A stretch of DNA of 64,000 bases, from contig CP093831.1 of the NCBI GenBank assembly GCA_033063855.1, positions 13,702,001 to 13,766,000 on the forward strand. The letters are read 5' to 3'. The notes beneath the pieces were generated by a model. The model was not told the origin of the DNA and ran no database searches. It was given only the letters and a program-made list of their open reading frames with translations. The position numbers and the translations under genes were made by a program. Shown piece by piece: positions 50,801 through 58,640 of this stretch (within the stretch, counting starts at the first letter, position 1; each line of letters starts with the position of its first letter). This DNA is from Smittia aterrima. Lineage: Eukaryota > Arthropoda > Insecta > Diptera > Chironomidae.

Positions 50801-53800
50801 ATTCAATGGTAAATATCGCTGCGATAAGAAGAGGGGCATTGAAACAGGTTTCATATCATTCTCGTTATCACAAGAAGCAAGTCATTGCACGGCTTTATCA
50901 AATTCGTAACCAAAAAAAGTAATTTGAACGGCTGACATAATTATATGCGACTTCCAAGCTAAGATCGTGGAGATAACAATGTTTTGTTGGAATATTTGAA
51001 AACATAAACGAACGTCCGTCAACTTCAATCAAGATCTCATCGCAATGCGCATTGAGTGATCAACAACTTGGCGTTGTTTTAAATCTGTTTGCGCTGATAA
51101 CTTCACGAGCGCCTCAATTTTGCTCTGATTTCAAAACAAAGTCATGAGTGTGAAGCAACCTTCTTGGTTTTATGGTCGTTGATTTACGTCTCTGTCGATT
51201 CTGTTTGATAAGAAATATGTCGATCCACTTCTAACCAGTCCCATCGAATTGATTTGATTGGAAAGCGTCTCGAGATTATCGCAAGCAGAGCAATCTAATT
51301 GAAGTTTTCTTTGAGGCGTGTGTCACTAGATTTTCTCTTATCGCTTTCGTTCTCATTAATCTTTATTAAGAACGACGGAAGTTGTCGGATGGGATCTTGT
51401 TAAGTAAAAAGGTTTGATCGTGATATCAATGCGACAATTTATTCTTAGACTCGACGCTAGAAACAAAAGAAAATATTTCTCAACAGCTAATTTCCCTTCA
51501 AAACAATAATAATAAACTCAGCTGTTATGATAAGCAAATCTCCTTTGGCTTAGACTCAACTCAATCGCTGTACTCCATCTTGATTACACAGAATTTAGCG
51601 GTAATGTCCGCGAATTTGACGAAAATAACTTCGATAAGAAGGGTCATTAATATAAAGCCATTGAAACCGTCGACGGGGGGACAATTTAAGCTCTCAATCG
51701 ACATCTTGATTGACATTGACGCGATTACAAATATTGCACGTCCACTTGAACTCTAGGACGATAAGTTAAAGTCGAAAACAGAAAGGTGAAACTTGCTAAA
51801 CACTCTTTCGATGACACTAGATAGTTTCGTGTTCATGAAGCTAATTGAGTAGATCAACTCGTCTAGAACCGGCAACTCAAATAAATATTGACATTGACGT
51901 TTCATTTCTATTTATACCACGATTACTACAATTAACACTTTTCCAATCCAGATTGATCAAACTTTATTTTTCACATCTCGCCAAACGATTTCGTTTTTGA
52001 TCTTTTAAATTAGCGCAGAGTTGCGATGTCTTTTGTGATGATTGTGCAGTTTATGACGATAACCCCGAAGTTGCTCCCGTCCCCATTGTCTTTGAGTCAC
52101 TTTCACGCTTGACTTTGCTTCGTCTAATTGGGTCACTTTAGCGCAGTCTAAAAGTTGAATCAATTACTTCTCATAAAGTGGTTCGTGACCCCGTCACGAG
52201 AGCGTGAAAATTTTCGCAGCTTTGAAATGTTTTCTTAGAAGATTCATTCGAGAAAACCGGTAAAAATAACTTCTTGCGAAATTCTGAAATGTTTTTCTTC
52301 TCATTTTTCATCCGGACGTCGGCGTGGCGTTCGTCAGAGAAAAGTTTCCTGCCCATTCGACGCATCGAAAGATTTAAGTCACATGCTGGCGGTCAAATGT
52401 TGTCTCTAAGCGCGTGAATCTTCTTGACCATCGGACACGCTGCGGTGAATGGAAACATTTTAATTAACCTAATTGAATTGTTTTTCTGCTGCCAATTGAA
52501 AGAGAAATTTATTCACGAGAGATGTGTCAATTAAAAGGCCTGTCCATGTGATAGAAGCACGAGCAGCTGGCAACGGCAGACATTTTCAATTTAAAAGTTT
52601 AATTCGGCTAGCAAACGGGAATGATCCGACACGAGCCCGATTCAATTGGTTGCTTTGCGCCAATGCTACGCGCCAATGTGCACGCAAAGCTCTCTCCATG
52701 ATTAAACAAAAATGGCCGTTCTGAAGGTTGAAAGCACAAATTAGCGCTTACATCACCTGATTCGCAAGAATATTTTAGACAAAAAGAATTCGGAGATAGC
52801 ACGAAGCTGACGTAGATAACAAAATGAAAACAACACGTGATCCCTAATTTCTAATCTCTCATTTGAAAGCTTTTTCGGTAGACAGGAAGAAAACTTTTAT
52901 TTTTTGTTTGTTTTCGAAAGCAATCGACTTTGAAAGGAAAACAAACATATACGCGTAACATAATCACGCGCGAGCTTCTAAATTATCGAGAACAAAACAA
53001 AAACAATTCTTACACGACGAAAAGTTTCGATGACGTTAACATGACTTTTCGCTTATTTGCTGCGATCTTCTTGTGCGTAGCTAATGGGCAAATTGTTGAT
53101 TTGTTCTTTTCGCTGCAATCATATGTAATCAATATTTCAGGGTTATTAGAAACCTGAAGTTTCCAAGAATATGAAAATACATTCGAACTCACAAAGCAAA
53201 TTGTTTTGAAGGAACCTCTGGTCAAGTTAGCTAATGACTTTTTGGTTGCGACGCAGTTCGCTCTTTGTCGTTTGTCGTTTATTGTTAAGCGTTACCGGTT
53301 CTTGAAATCGCCTGAATCAGTTTGAAACTTGTGGCAAGAACAAGAATTTTGTAAAATCGATGAATGGAGTTTTTGGGAAGTTTTAAAAGATAAACGGCTA
53401 CAGAGCAACGCGTGGCTTCTCTATCATATAATCAACTTAATTTACATTTAGGCTTCTCGCATTTTGGAAAATATCGCGCCAGCTATGAATGGATTCAAAC
53501 TCTTTTTTGTGCGAACTTCTCACTGAGAAGACGTCAGAGCAACACTCATGACGTTGAACTTGTTGATGTGTTCAACGTCTTATTTATATTGTTTTGGGGG
53601 TCAAAACGAACGAATTTAAAAATAACTGGCGATATTCGCGATTACGGAAAGCGACGAGTCGATGATGAGCTTCTTCTGTGCTTTTTCATTTCTTTATCAG
53701 CTTTATTATTTTTCCTGTTTTACTCTGCCTTGAGCTGGAGTTATTTGGTCTTCTTTTGCATCTTTATTTAATTCGAAACATTCTCTCACAATTGATTTTG

Positions 53801-56800
53801 CAGGTAAAGATGGATCGAAAGTAACGACAGTTGTGGCGACGCCCGGTCAGGGCCCTGATCGACCGCAAGAAGTTTCTTACTCGGATACGAAAGTTATTGG
53901 GAACGGAAGCTTCGGCGTCGTCTTCCAAGCCAAATTGTGTGACAACGGAGAGCTGGTTGCAATCAAGAAGGTTTTACAGGACAAGAGGTTCAAGGTGAGT
54001 TTGTCTTTCAAACAAACAAAAGGATTTCTTATTAATTTCCTTTCCACCGATAGAATCGCGAACTACAAATAATGAGACGCTTGGAGCACTGTAATATCGT
54101 TAAGCTGAAGTACTTCTTCTACTCGAGCGGAGAAAAGGTAAGCACATCCGATCCGTTCGACCCTTTCAAATTCTCCTCTATCATTTCATCTTTCCTTGAA
54201 TGTCGATTGTCGTGCATAAATTTATCATTTCTTGTCTCTCTCTTCTTTTCATTATTTTTCGCTACAAAATTGTTTTTTCTTCCTTTCATTTGTTTCTCTC
54301 TTCGATATCAATTGGGCAACTTTTTTCACTTCAAAACTGAAATTTGTTTTATAAATTGATTTAACATTAGCGGCCAGATCTCCCCGTCGCAGTGGGAATT
54401 TTTGCTGGTCCAATGCAACTTCAGGTCAGAAAAGTGTCCGCAGTTTGATGGCGACGTGACATAAATGCGAAAACAAAAATTGAAAACATGAATTAAATTT
54501 GCTTGCTTTTTTCTTCCTAGAATTTCCCAGTTTTCTCTTTTCCAATTTTCACCTACGCAATGTTTGATAATTCTTAGATCGCATTTTTTCCTATCGATTT
54601 ATATTCCAATTATTAAAATCAAAACTATTCAAGTTTCAAAAAGAGAATCTTTAGCCCTTTGATCGTGTTACTGCTTTTCTTGGAATTGAACGCAAGTTGC
54701 GCTAAGTTGATCGGATGCTAATAAAAACTAAAACTAATTGCTTGGCAATCGATGAGCTTGTGACGTAATTTGCGAACTTTCCCAAAGCTCCGCTTTCAAT
54801 TCGGACGCTTCGAATCCTATTTTTGTCCATTTTAACTGTTTTCTTATTTCAAAACTTTTATTTTCTAAACTAAAGCAAAACTTTTCTTGTCATTTACAGA
54901 AGGACGAAGTCTATCTGAATCTAGTGCTCGAATATATTCCAGAGACCGTCTACAAAGTGGCACGCCAATATGCGAAAAACAAACAAACGATACCAATTAA
55001 TTTTATCAGAGTAAGTAACGCCGTCATGTGACTAAGTCAGATCAACAATAATTAACCCTTCGATTTAACTCTTTGCAGCTTTACATGTACCAATTGTTCA
55101 GAAGTCTCGCATACATCCACTCGTTGGGTATTTGTCATCGCGATATCAAACCGCAAAATTTGCTTCTCGACCCGGAAACGGCTGTGCTGAAATTGTGTGA
55201 CTTTGGCAGTGCCAAACAGTTGCTACAGGGTGAGCCCAATGTGTCATACATCTGCTCGCGTTATTACCGAGCTCCTGAACTCATCTTTGGTGCAATTAAC
55301 TACACGACAAAAATTGGTGAGTTGATCGTTGTCGAGCTTTGATCATTATAACTGACGAAACTAATTTTTTCAGATGTCTGGAGTGCCGGTTGCGTGTTAG
55401 CCGAATTGCTTTTGGGTCAGCCAATCTTCCCTGGAGACTCAGGGGTCGATCAGCTGGTTGAGATCATCAAAGTATTGGGAACGCCAACGAGAGATCAGAT
55501 CAAGGAGATGAATCCAAACTATACCGAATTCAAATTCCCACAGATCAAGAGCCATCCATGGCAGAAGGTGAGTCCTGCGTGTTCAAGTCGGCGACTGTGC
55601 TGATGTCCGTGTTGAGACTAATTTTGTTCTCACTTGAAGTTGAAATTTTATAAGAGATTAGATAGCAGAGAAAAAAGTGAAAACCATTCTCAGTCGATAT
55701 CGGCTTTCCGTCCAATTTCAGTTAATGCTTGAGCGAAAGTCATTCGTACACTGCGACAAAGATCATCAGCGTATACGAGTAAGATGAGAGTCATCGACGT
55801 AAAGCAGGAAAAAGAGTTTTCAGTTCCAGTCAAAGAGTTTTTTGATCATTCACACAGCAGAATATTTTTTTCTCGCAATGTTTTGACTTTTGACGTTTTC
55901 TAATGGCTTTTGATGACGACATTTCATTACTGGACCGCGCGATTCTAATTAACTCTCGTTTCACTCGCCGCCAATCATCTCTGAATGTTTTTAACGAAAT
56001 TTTCACACATTTTCGCTTCGCCAGCATTTTTCGTTGTGCAGAAATGTAAAAGTTTCGACTTCATTATACTCAACGAGAAAAATTTAATTTAAAAGCTACG
56101 AGCTAACTGAACGAAACCATCTTCATCTTAATTGATTGACGATTTCGCACGATGGTCGTGACTTAATGTTTAGTTCGCTGATAAGTCAGTGATCGTCACT
56201 TGCTGCTAAGTCTCATCTTCATCTACACTAATTTCATTTTACGTCAGTCAGGGTTCGACGTCTAAGAAGAAGAATCTTCCAAGGCTACGATCCCCTGCAA
56301 ATAATATGAGACAAGTCGACATCAATTGAGAGTGTTCTCTCTTGCCTTGACTTTTCACTAGCAAAGTTTATCAAACACACATGAAAATAATCGTTCGTTT
56401 AAATGTTTGATCTTGATGTTCCTACTGACCACACCAAAACTTCAGAAAAATAAATAAATAGAAAGAAAAAACATCTAAATTCCTTAAAATATAAAAAATC
56501 TCTGAATGAAATTGGCTGCCAAAGATTTTGTTTTTGCGGTTTTCTTTTGTTGCTCGTTAATCACTGACCCACAACAGTTTACTAATTGTTTTTCCTTTCT
56601 CATCAGGTATTCCGAGTTCGTACGCCACCCGAAGCGATTGCATTAGTTTCACGTTTGCTGGAGTACACGCCAGGAGCCCGAATCACACCATTGCAGGCAT
56701 GTGCTCATCCCTTCTTCAACGAGCTGCGAGAAGGCAACAAAGTTTTACCGAATGGACGTGAATTTCCACCGCTGTTCAACTTTACAGAGCAAGGTTAGTG

Positions 56801-57091
56801 TTTCTTCTGAGAAATGAAACAACAAACTCAAAGTTTACATTTTCATTTCTAGAATTAGCAATACAACCATCGTTAAATGCTAGCTTATTGCCACGCAATC
56901 CAAATGATGCCCCGTCCAACGCTGGACAATCGTCATCATCACAGAATGCCGTCGGCGGCAATGTTAACGAAACCAGCAATCAACAATCACAATCGTCATT
57001 AAATCAATCTGATATCACTATACAGACAGCCGACTCAACGACAGTAAAGGCCGATGCGAGCCAGCAAGTTCAAGCATCCACAATGGGTTAG
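38781..57091 (+). CDS. sgg: Protein kinase shaggy / GSK-3
   Basis: The conserved isoform joins 38,781-38,865; 53,804-53,994; 54,054-54,137; 54,900-55,010; 55,079-55,316; 55,374-55,567; 56,607-56,793; and 56,853-57,091, giving 442 residues. Features in order: MSGRPRTTSFAE with the Ser9 inhibitory site; glycine loop GNGSFGVV (61-68); catalytic Lys83 in VAIKK; Arg94 of the primed-substrate pocket; HRDIKPQN with Asp179; DFG Asp198; activation-loop Tyr214 in VSYICSRYYRAPE; LLGQPIFPGDSGVDQLVE; and a Ser/Gln/Asn-rich tail. Numbering is two below human GSK3B. It is a Ser/Thr kinase of the Wnt/Wingless, insulin and circadian pathways that phosphorylates primed substrates such as beta-catenin/Armadillo. 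All key residues are present. The 14.9-kb first intron contains a second large first exon and several candidates. Confidence 0.97.
40102..40192 (+). CDS. sgg: Candidate alternative sgg first exon (MLAH)
   Basis: ATG in the context CAAGATGC opens 30 codons (MLAHIIRRHISWVRQ, then TDATSLSRDEFYSVQ) that run straight into a textbook GTAAGTGG donor, leaving one base (T). This is the same phase as the established first exon, so splicing to 53,804 gives ...SVQCKDGSK in frame. The segment is visibly richer in GC than its flanks. It lacks the Ser9 motif, so such an isoform would escape that inhibition. No homologue is known to me; it may be a chance frame. Confidence 0.35.
40372..40386. repeat. (GAT)n trinucleotide repeat
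   Basis: About four tandem GAT units in sgg intron 1, with a second shorter GAT run near 40,303. Confidence 0.7.
41288..41366 (+). CDS. sgg: Candidate alternative sgg first exon (MSSPKKK)
   Basis: ATG opens 26 codons, MSSPKKKTIREARLEKIEK and LLEDAEK, a basic then amphipathic helical segment, ending with one extra base (A) at a GTAATG donor. The phase matches the kinase exon at 53,804 (...AEKSKDGSK) and the cassette at 46,647 (A+TG gives Met). An in-frame TGA lies just upstream, so the ATG is the likely start. The donor is only moderate and no homologue is known to me. Confidence 0.35.
46284..46337. repeat. Two adjacent perfect palindromes
   Basis: GAACTTCAGA (46,284-46,293), one base, then TCTGAAGTTC (46,295-46,304) is a perfect 10-bp inverted repeat. 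Sixteen bases further on, ATCGAATC and GATTCGAT (46,320-46,337, two-base spacer) form a second perfect inverted repeat. They lie in sgg intron 1, about 310 bp 5' of the cassette candidate. The protein bound, if any, is unknown. Confidence 0.6.
46647..46760 (+). CDS. sgg: Candidate sgg cassette exon, 38 codons
   Basis: A 114-nt segment after TCCTAATTCTTAAAG and before a strong GTAAGA donor is open in exactly the phase (1 to 1) needed to sit between any sgg first exon and 53,804. It encodes HGTVKAKANQVRGARSKES, then YRDFLDSHIIIHHIPDDDG. A hand count gives 59 of 114 bases G or C (52%), far above the surrounding intron. After a first exon ending in A the junction codon is ATG (Met). It would insert an acidic-ended linker before the kinase domain. 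It could instead be an exon of a nested gene; no homologue is known to me. Confidence 0.45.
47689..47860 (+). CDS. sgg: Weak alternative sgg first exon candidate
   Basis: ATG in a good context (CAAACATGG) opens 57 codons beginning MELSSFRSAPNWSYS and ending LASLWEYK, with one base left before a GTAAAT donor; again phase 1. A strong acceptor (ATTTTTTGTCTTAG) lies 11 bases upstream of the ATG, which would suit a non-coding first exon spliced here. The donor is mediocre and the composition is not distinctive, so this is the second weakest of the set. Confidence 0.18.
48786..49563 (+). CDS. sgg: Alternative sgg first exon, long isoform
   Basis: ATG opens 259 codons plus one base and ends at a perfect GTGAGTAAG donor. 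T joins GT of 53,804 to make Cys260, giving ...KKLKELCKDGSK and a protein of about 673 residues. An in-frame TAG lies just upstream of the ATG, so it is the start. The N-terminus is acidic (YIDDDEFNELNDV), carries two DSGI motifs (residues 41-44 and 76-79), a basophilic RSKRYSLP site (Ser126), a basic coiled-coil-like stretch (ERYIKQQRLMIEKQEQKRRE) and a Cys-rich end (GSCSCFNFSRLSKKLKELC). Flies make long Sgg isoforms with extended N-termini from separate promoters, one reported to be a caspase substrate. Equivalence is inferred. If unspliced, translation stops two codons later. Confidence 0.85.
49564..53803 (+). other. sgg: sgg intron, distal part
   Basis: About 4.2 kb between the long first exon and the kinase exons. 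Apart from the candidate first exon at 50,736 nothing coding is supported. The 119-codon open frame at 53,412-53,771, just before the acceptor, has a hydrophobic Phe/Leu/Ser-rich composition typical of T-rich intron sequence and is not called. Confidence 0.6.
50736..50808 (+). CDS. sgg: Candidate alternative sgg first exon (MKSSGQRR)
   Basis: ATG in the context TTAACATGA opens 24 codons, MKSSGQRRDSDQTTS and EANSNLKFN, with one base (G) left before a GTAAAT donor. Joined to 53,804 it reads ...KFNGKDGSK. It is polar and short, like the conserved N-terminus, and contains a basophilic RRDS but not the RxRTTSFAE motif. The evidence is phase, start context and composition only. Confidence 0.3.
53804..53994 (+). 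CDS. sgg: sgg kinase exon 2 (glycine loop, catalytic Lys)
   Basis: A 191-nt exon after TTGATTTTGCAG, donor GTGAGT, phase 1 to phase 0. It encodes KDGSKVTTVVATPGQGPDRP, then EVSYSDTKVIGNGSFGVVF and LVAIKKVLQDKRFK. It holds the ATP-binding glycine loop and the catalytic lysine and is the common acceptor for all sgg first exons. Confidence 0.98.
54054..54137 (+). CDS. sgg: sgg kinase exon 3
   Basis: An 84-nt exon, phase 0 to phase 0, acceptor CACCGATAG, donor GTAAGC. It encodes NRELQIMRRLEHCNIV and KLKYFFYSSGEK, covering helix C (with the conserved Glu of the Lys-Glu salt bridge and the Arg of the primed-phosphate pocket) and strand beta-4. Confidence 0.97.
54371..54424 (+). CDS. sgg: Candidate 54-nt cassette exon in sgg N-lobe
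   Basis: Between the phase-0 exons 3 and 4, a segment bounded by TTTAACATTAG and CAG|GTCAGA is exactly 54 nt and open in phase 0, encoding RPDLPVAVGIFAGPMQLQ. A hand count gives 30 of 54 G or C (56%) in a strongly AT-rich intron. Inclusion would add 18 residues between GEK and KDEVY, in the beta-4/beta-5 loop of the kinase N-lobe near the hinge, without a frameshift. The acceptor has a weak pyrimidine tract and the donor is moderate, as is common for regulated exons. Mammalian GSK3B has a neuronal 13-residue insert exon, but at a different place. Confidence 0.4.
54900..55010 (+). CDS. sgg: sgg kinase exon 4
   Basis: A 111-nt exon, phase 0 to phase 0, acceptor GTCATTTACAG, donor GTAAGT. It encodes KDEVYLNLVLEYIPETVYKV and then ARQYAKNKQTIPINFIR: strand beta-5, the hinge (VLEYIPETV) and helix D of the kinase. 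Confidence 0.98.
55079..55316 (+). CDS. sgg: sgg kinase exon 5 (catalytic and activation loops)
   Basis: A 238-nt exon after TAACTCTTTGCAG, donor GTGAGT, phase 0 to phase 1. It encodes LYMYQLFRSLAYIHSLGIC, HRDIKPQNLLLD (catalytic Asp179), LCDFGSAKQLL (DFG) and GEPNVSYICSRYYRAPELIF with the activating Tyr214. It is virtually identical to fly and human GSK-3 over this stretch. Confidence 0.99.
55374..55567 (+). CDS. sgg: sgg kinase exon 6
   Basis: A 194-nt exon after CTAATTTTTTCAG, donor GTGAGT, phase 1 to phase 0. It encodes DVWSAGCVLAELLLGQPIFP, then GDSGVDQLVEIIKVLGTPTR and EMNPNYTEFKFPQIKSHPWQK, which include the surface that binds Axin and FRAT in vertebrates. Read-through into the intron would stop after about 11 codons. 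Confidence 0.98.
55568..56606 (+). other. sgg: sgg intron 6
   Basis: A 1.04-kb intron, AT-rich; no open segment compatible in phase with the flanking exons stood out. Confidence 0.7.
56607..56793 (+). CDS. sgg: sgg kinase exon 7
   Basis: A 187-nt exon after TTTCTCATCAG, donor GTTAGT, phase 0 to phase 1. It encodes VFRVRTPPEAIALVSRLLEY, TPGARITPLQACAHPFFNEL, then REFPPLFNFTEQ, the end of the C-lobe. If the last intron were retained, translation would stop one codon later (GGT TAG), giving a kinase with no C-terminal tail. Confidence 0.97.
56853..57091 (+). CDS. sgg: sgg terminal exon
   Basis: A 239-nt exon after TTTCATTTCTAG, phase 1, ending at TAG. It encodes ELAIQPSLNASLLPRN and a Ser/Gln/Asn/Thr-rich disordered tail ending in QVQASTMG. 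The tail is about 78 residues, comparable with vertebrate GSK3B, and lacks the long Gly/Ala runs of the fly tail. Confidence 0.93.
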
Positions 57092-58640
57092 CTAAAATTA
57101 AAATTAGAAGAATTTCATTTGACCGATGAACATAAGAACGCTATTGATAGTTGTTTATAGAGATAATGGAACATGAAAAATTGATAAAAAAAACATTTGA
57201 GAAAGAAAAAACAGAACAAGCGAAAGCTTCAGAAAAGTCGCCCACGTGCCGAGCATGGCTAGAGTTTCAAGTCTTTTCCTTCAGCAAATTTTCGTTTTCT
57301 TAACTAGCGAAAGAAAAAAAAAGTAATAATCAGATATCAATGTCATCATCATAATAAAAAAGTAATCAAATTTTACTCTTCAAAACCACCCTCAAACACA
57401 CACACAATATTATTCCTCGGTTGATAAATAATTGAAAATCACTCACGAAAAAGAAAACAAAAAAAAAATATTTAAAAGGAAATCTTTCTTAGAGATAAAA
57501 AATGTTGATAAACGTCGGAAATTATTTATCTTCAGAGAGATAAGTGAAGAGATGAAAGCTTTCAAGTTCGATCGATGTTTATTCGAATTTCATGAAGAAA
57601 ATTCTTCTTAGCTCCTGACGACAACCAAACACAGAACGACAAACAAATTAAAGAACTTTAAATGAAATTTTCTTCTGAATTAATGATAAGCGATGACATG
57701 AAGGCGGTAACTCTTTGATCGGAAAGTTATTGTGTAAACAAACCCAAGCCCCTATGATAATAAACTTATGGGACATTTTAAGGAAAAAGTTGTTTTTTGG
57801 TTTTTATAAAAGTGACGGAAGGAAGATTGTGTAATTATAAAAATATTATTAGATGATAGTAGATAACAAAAGGAAAAGAATTAAGTAACTTTTTGCTGTT
57901 TCGACACACACCCACACAAAAAAAATATTTGCAAGATTTATATAAAAGAAAAATTATAAATATTACGCAAAGCCGACGACTCAAGCGGCGGCGACAGAAA
58001 ACATTTGTAGATGAAAAATTTAAGAATGAAAAAAAAAATTAAAATTAATAAAGAATGAAAAATTCCTGAAACGAAAGAATTTCTCTAACTTCGTCGTGTA
58101 TGAGGAGAACTTTGAGTGAAAGATGAGTGGACGTTGATGAGTTTACTTTCTGCTCAAAGCTTGAATGAATTCTTCTCAATCATCTTTATGAAAAATCTAA
58201 TCCATATCAGTCAGAGTTCACTCCAGGAAGAAGCCAGAAGTTAGAGCAGTTCGATCTCGTATTTCCCCGCCCGGCAACGCTGAGAATATTAAAAGAACGT
58301 TATGATAAATTTATAAAATTAATAGAATCGTAGGGCCAAACAAAAAAGAGAAAAGATTTAAGTGAACATCATAAATTGAATCACAAGTTATAAGTTTAAT
58401 TATTTTTGTATAAAACTTCGTCGTTTAAATGTAGATCCTTCTTTTATCACTTTACTTTACTTCTTTTTAACTGTTTTCATTCGTTTTTGTCATAAATAAT
58501 TCTCCTTAGTAATTTAATAATTGAAACAGTCTGAGGGCGATGAATGTCGAATGCATTCACCGTCTCGCACTTAAAGAAAAACATTTTTAAATAAAAAAGA
58601 ATCAAACATGAATGTGTAAGAAGTCATTGTTTTTTTTTTA
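57092..58640 (+). other. sgg: sgg 3' UTR
   Basis: About 1.5 kb of very A-rich non-coding sequence after the stop. Two AATAAA signals (58,047-58,052 and 58,590-58,595) could define the ends. The extent is inferred; a longer UTR is possible since AATAAA also occurs near 60,055. Confidence 0.45.
58590..58595 (+). terminator. sgg: Candidate sgg polyadenylation signal
   Basis: AATAAA followed by TGTGTAAG and then a long T run (near 58,630), a plausible downstream element. The alternative at 58,047 has a poorer downstream region. Confidence 0.35.

Noticed and set aside
53412..53771. 119-codon frame directly before the first kinase exon
   Set aside because: Phe/Leu-rich translation of a T-rich intron end, with a stop before the real acceptor.
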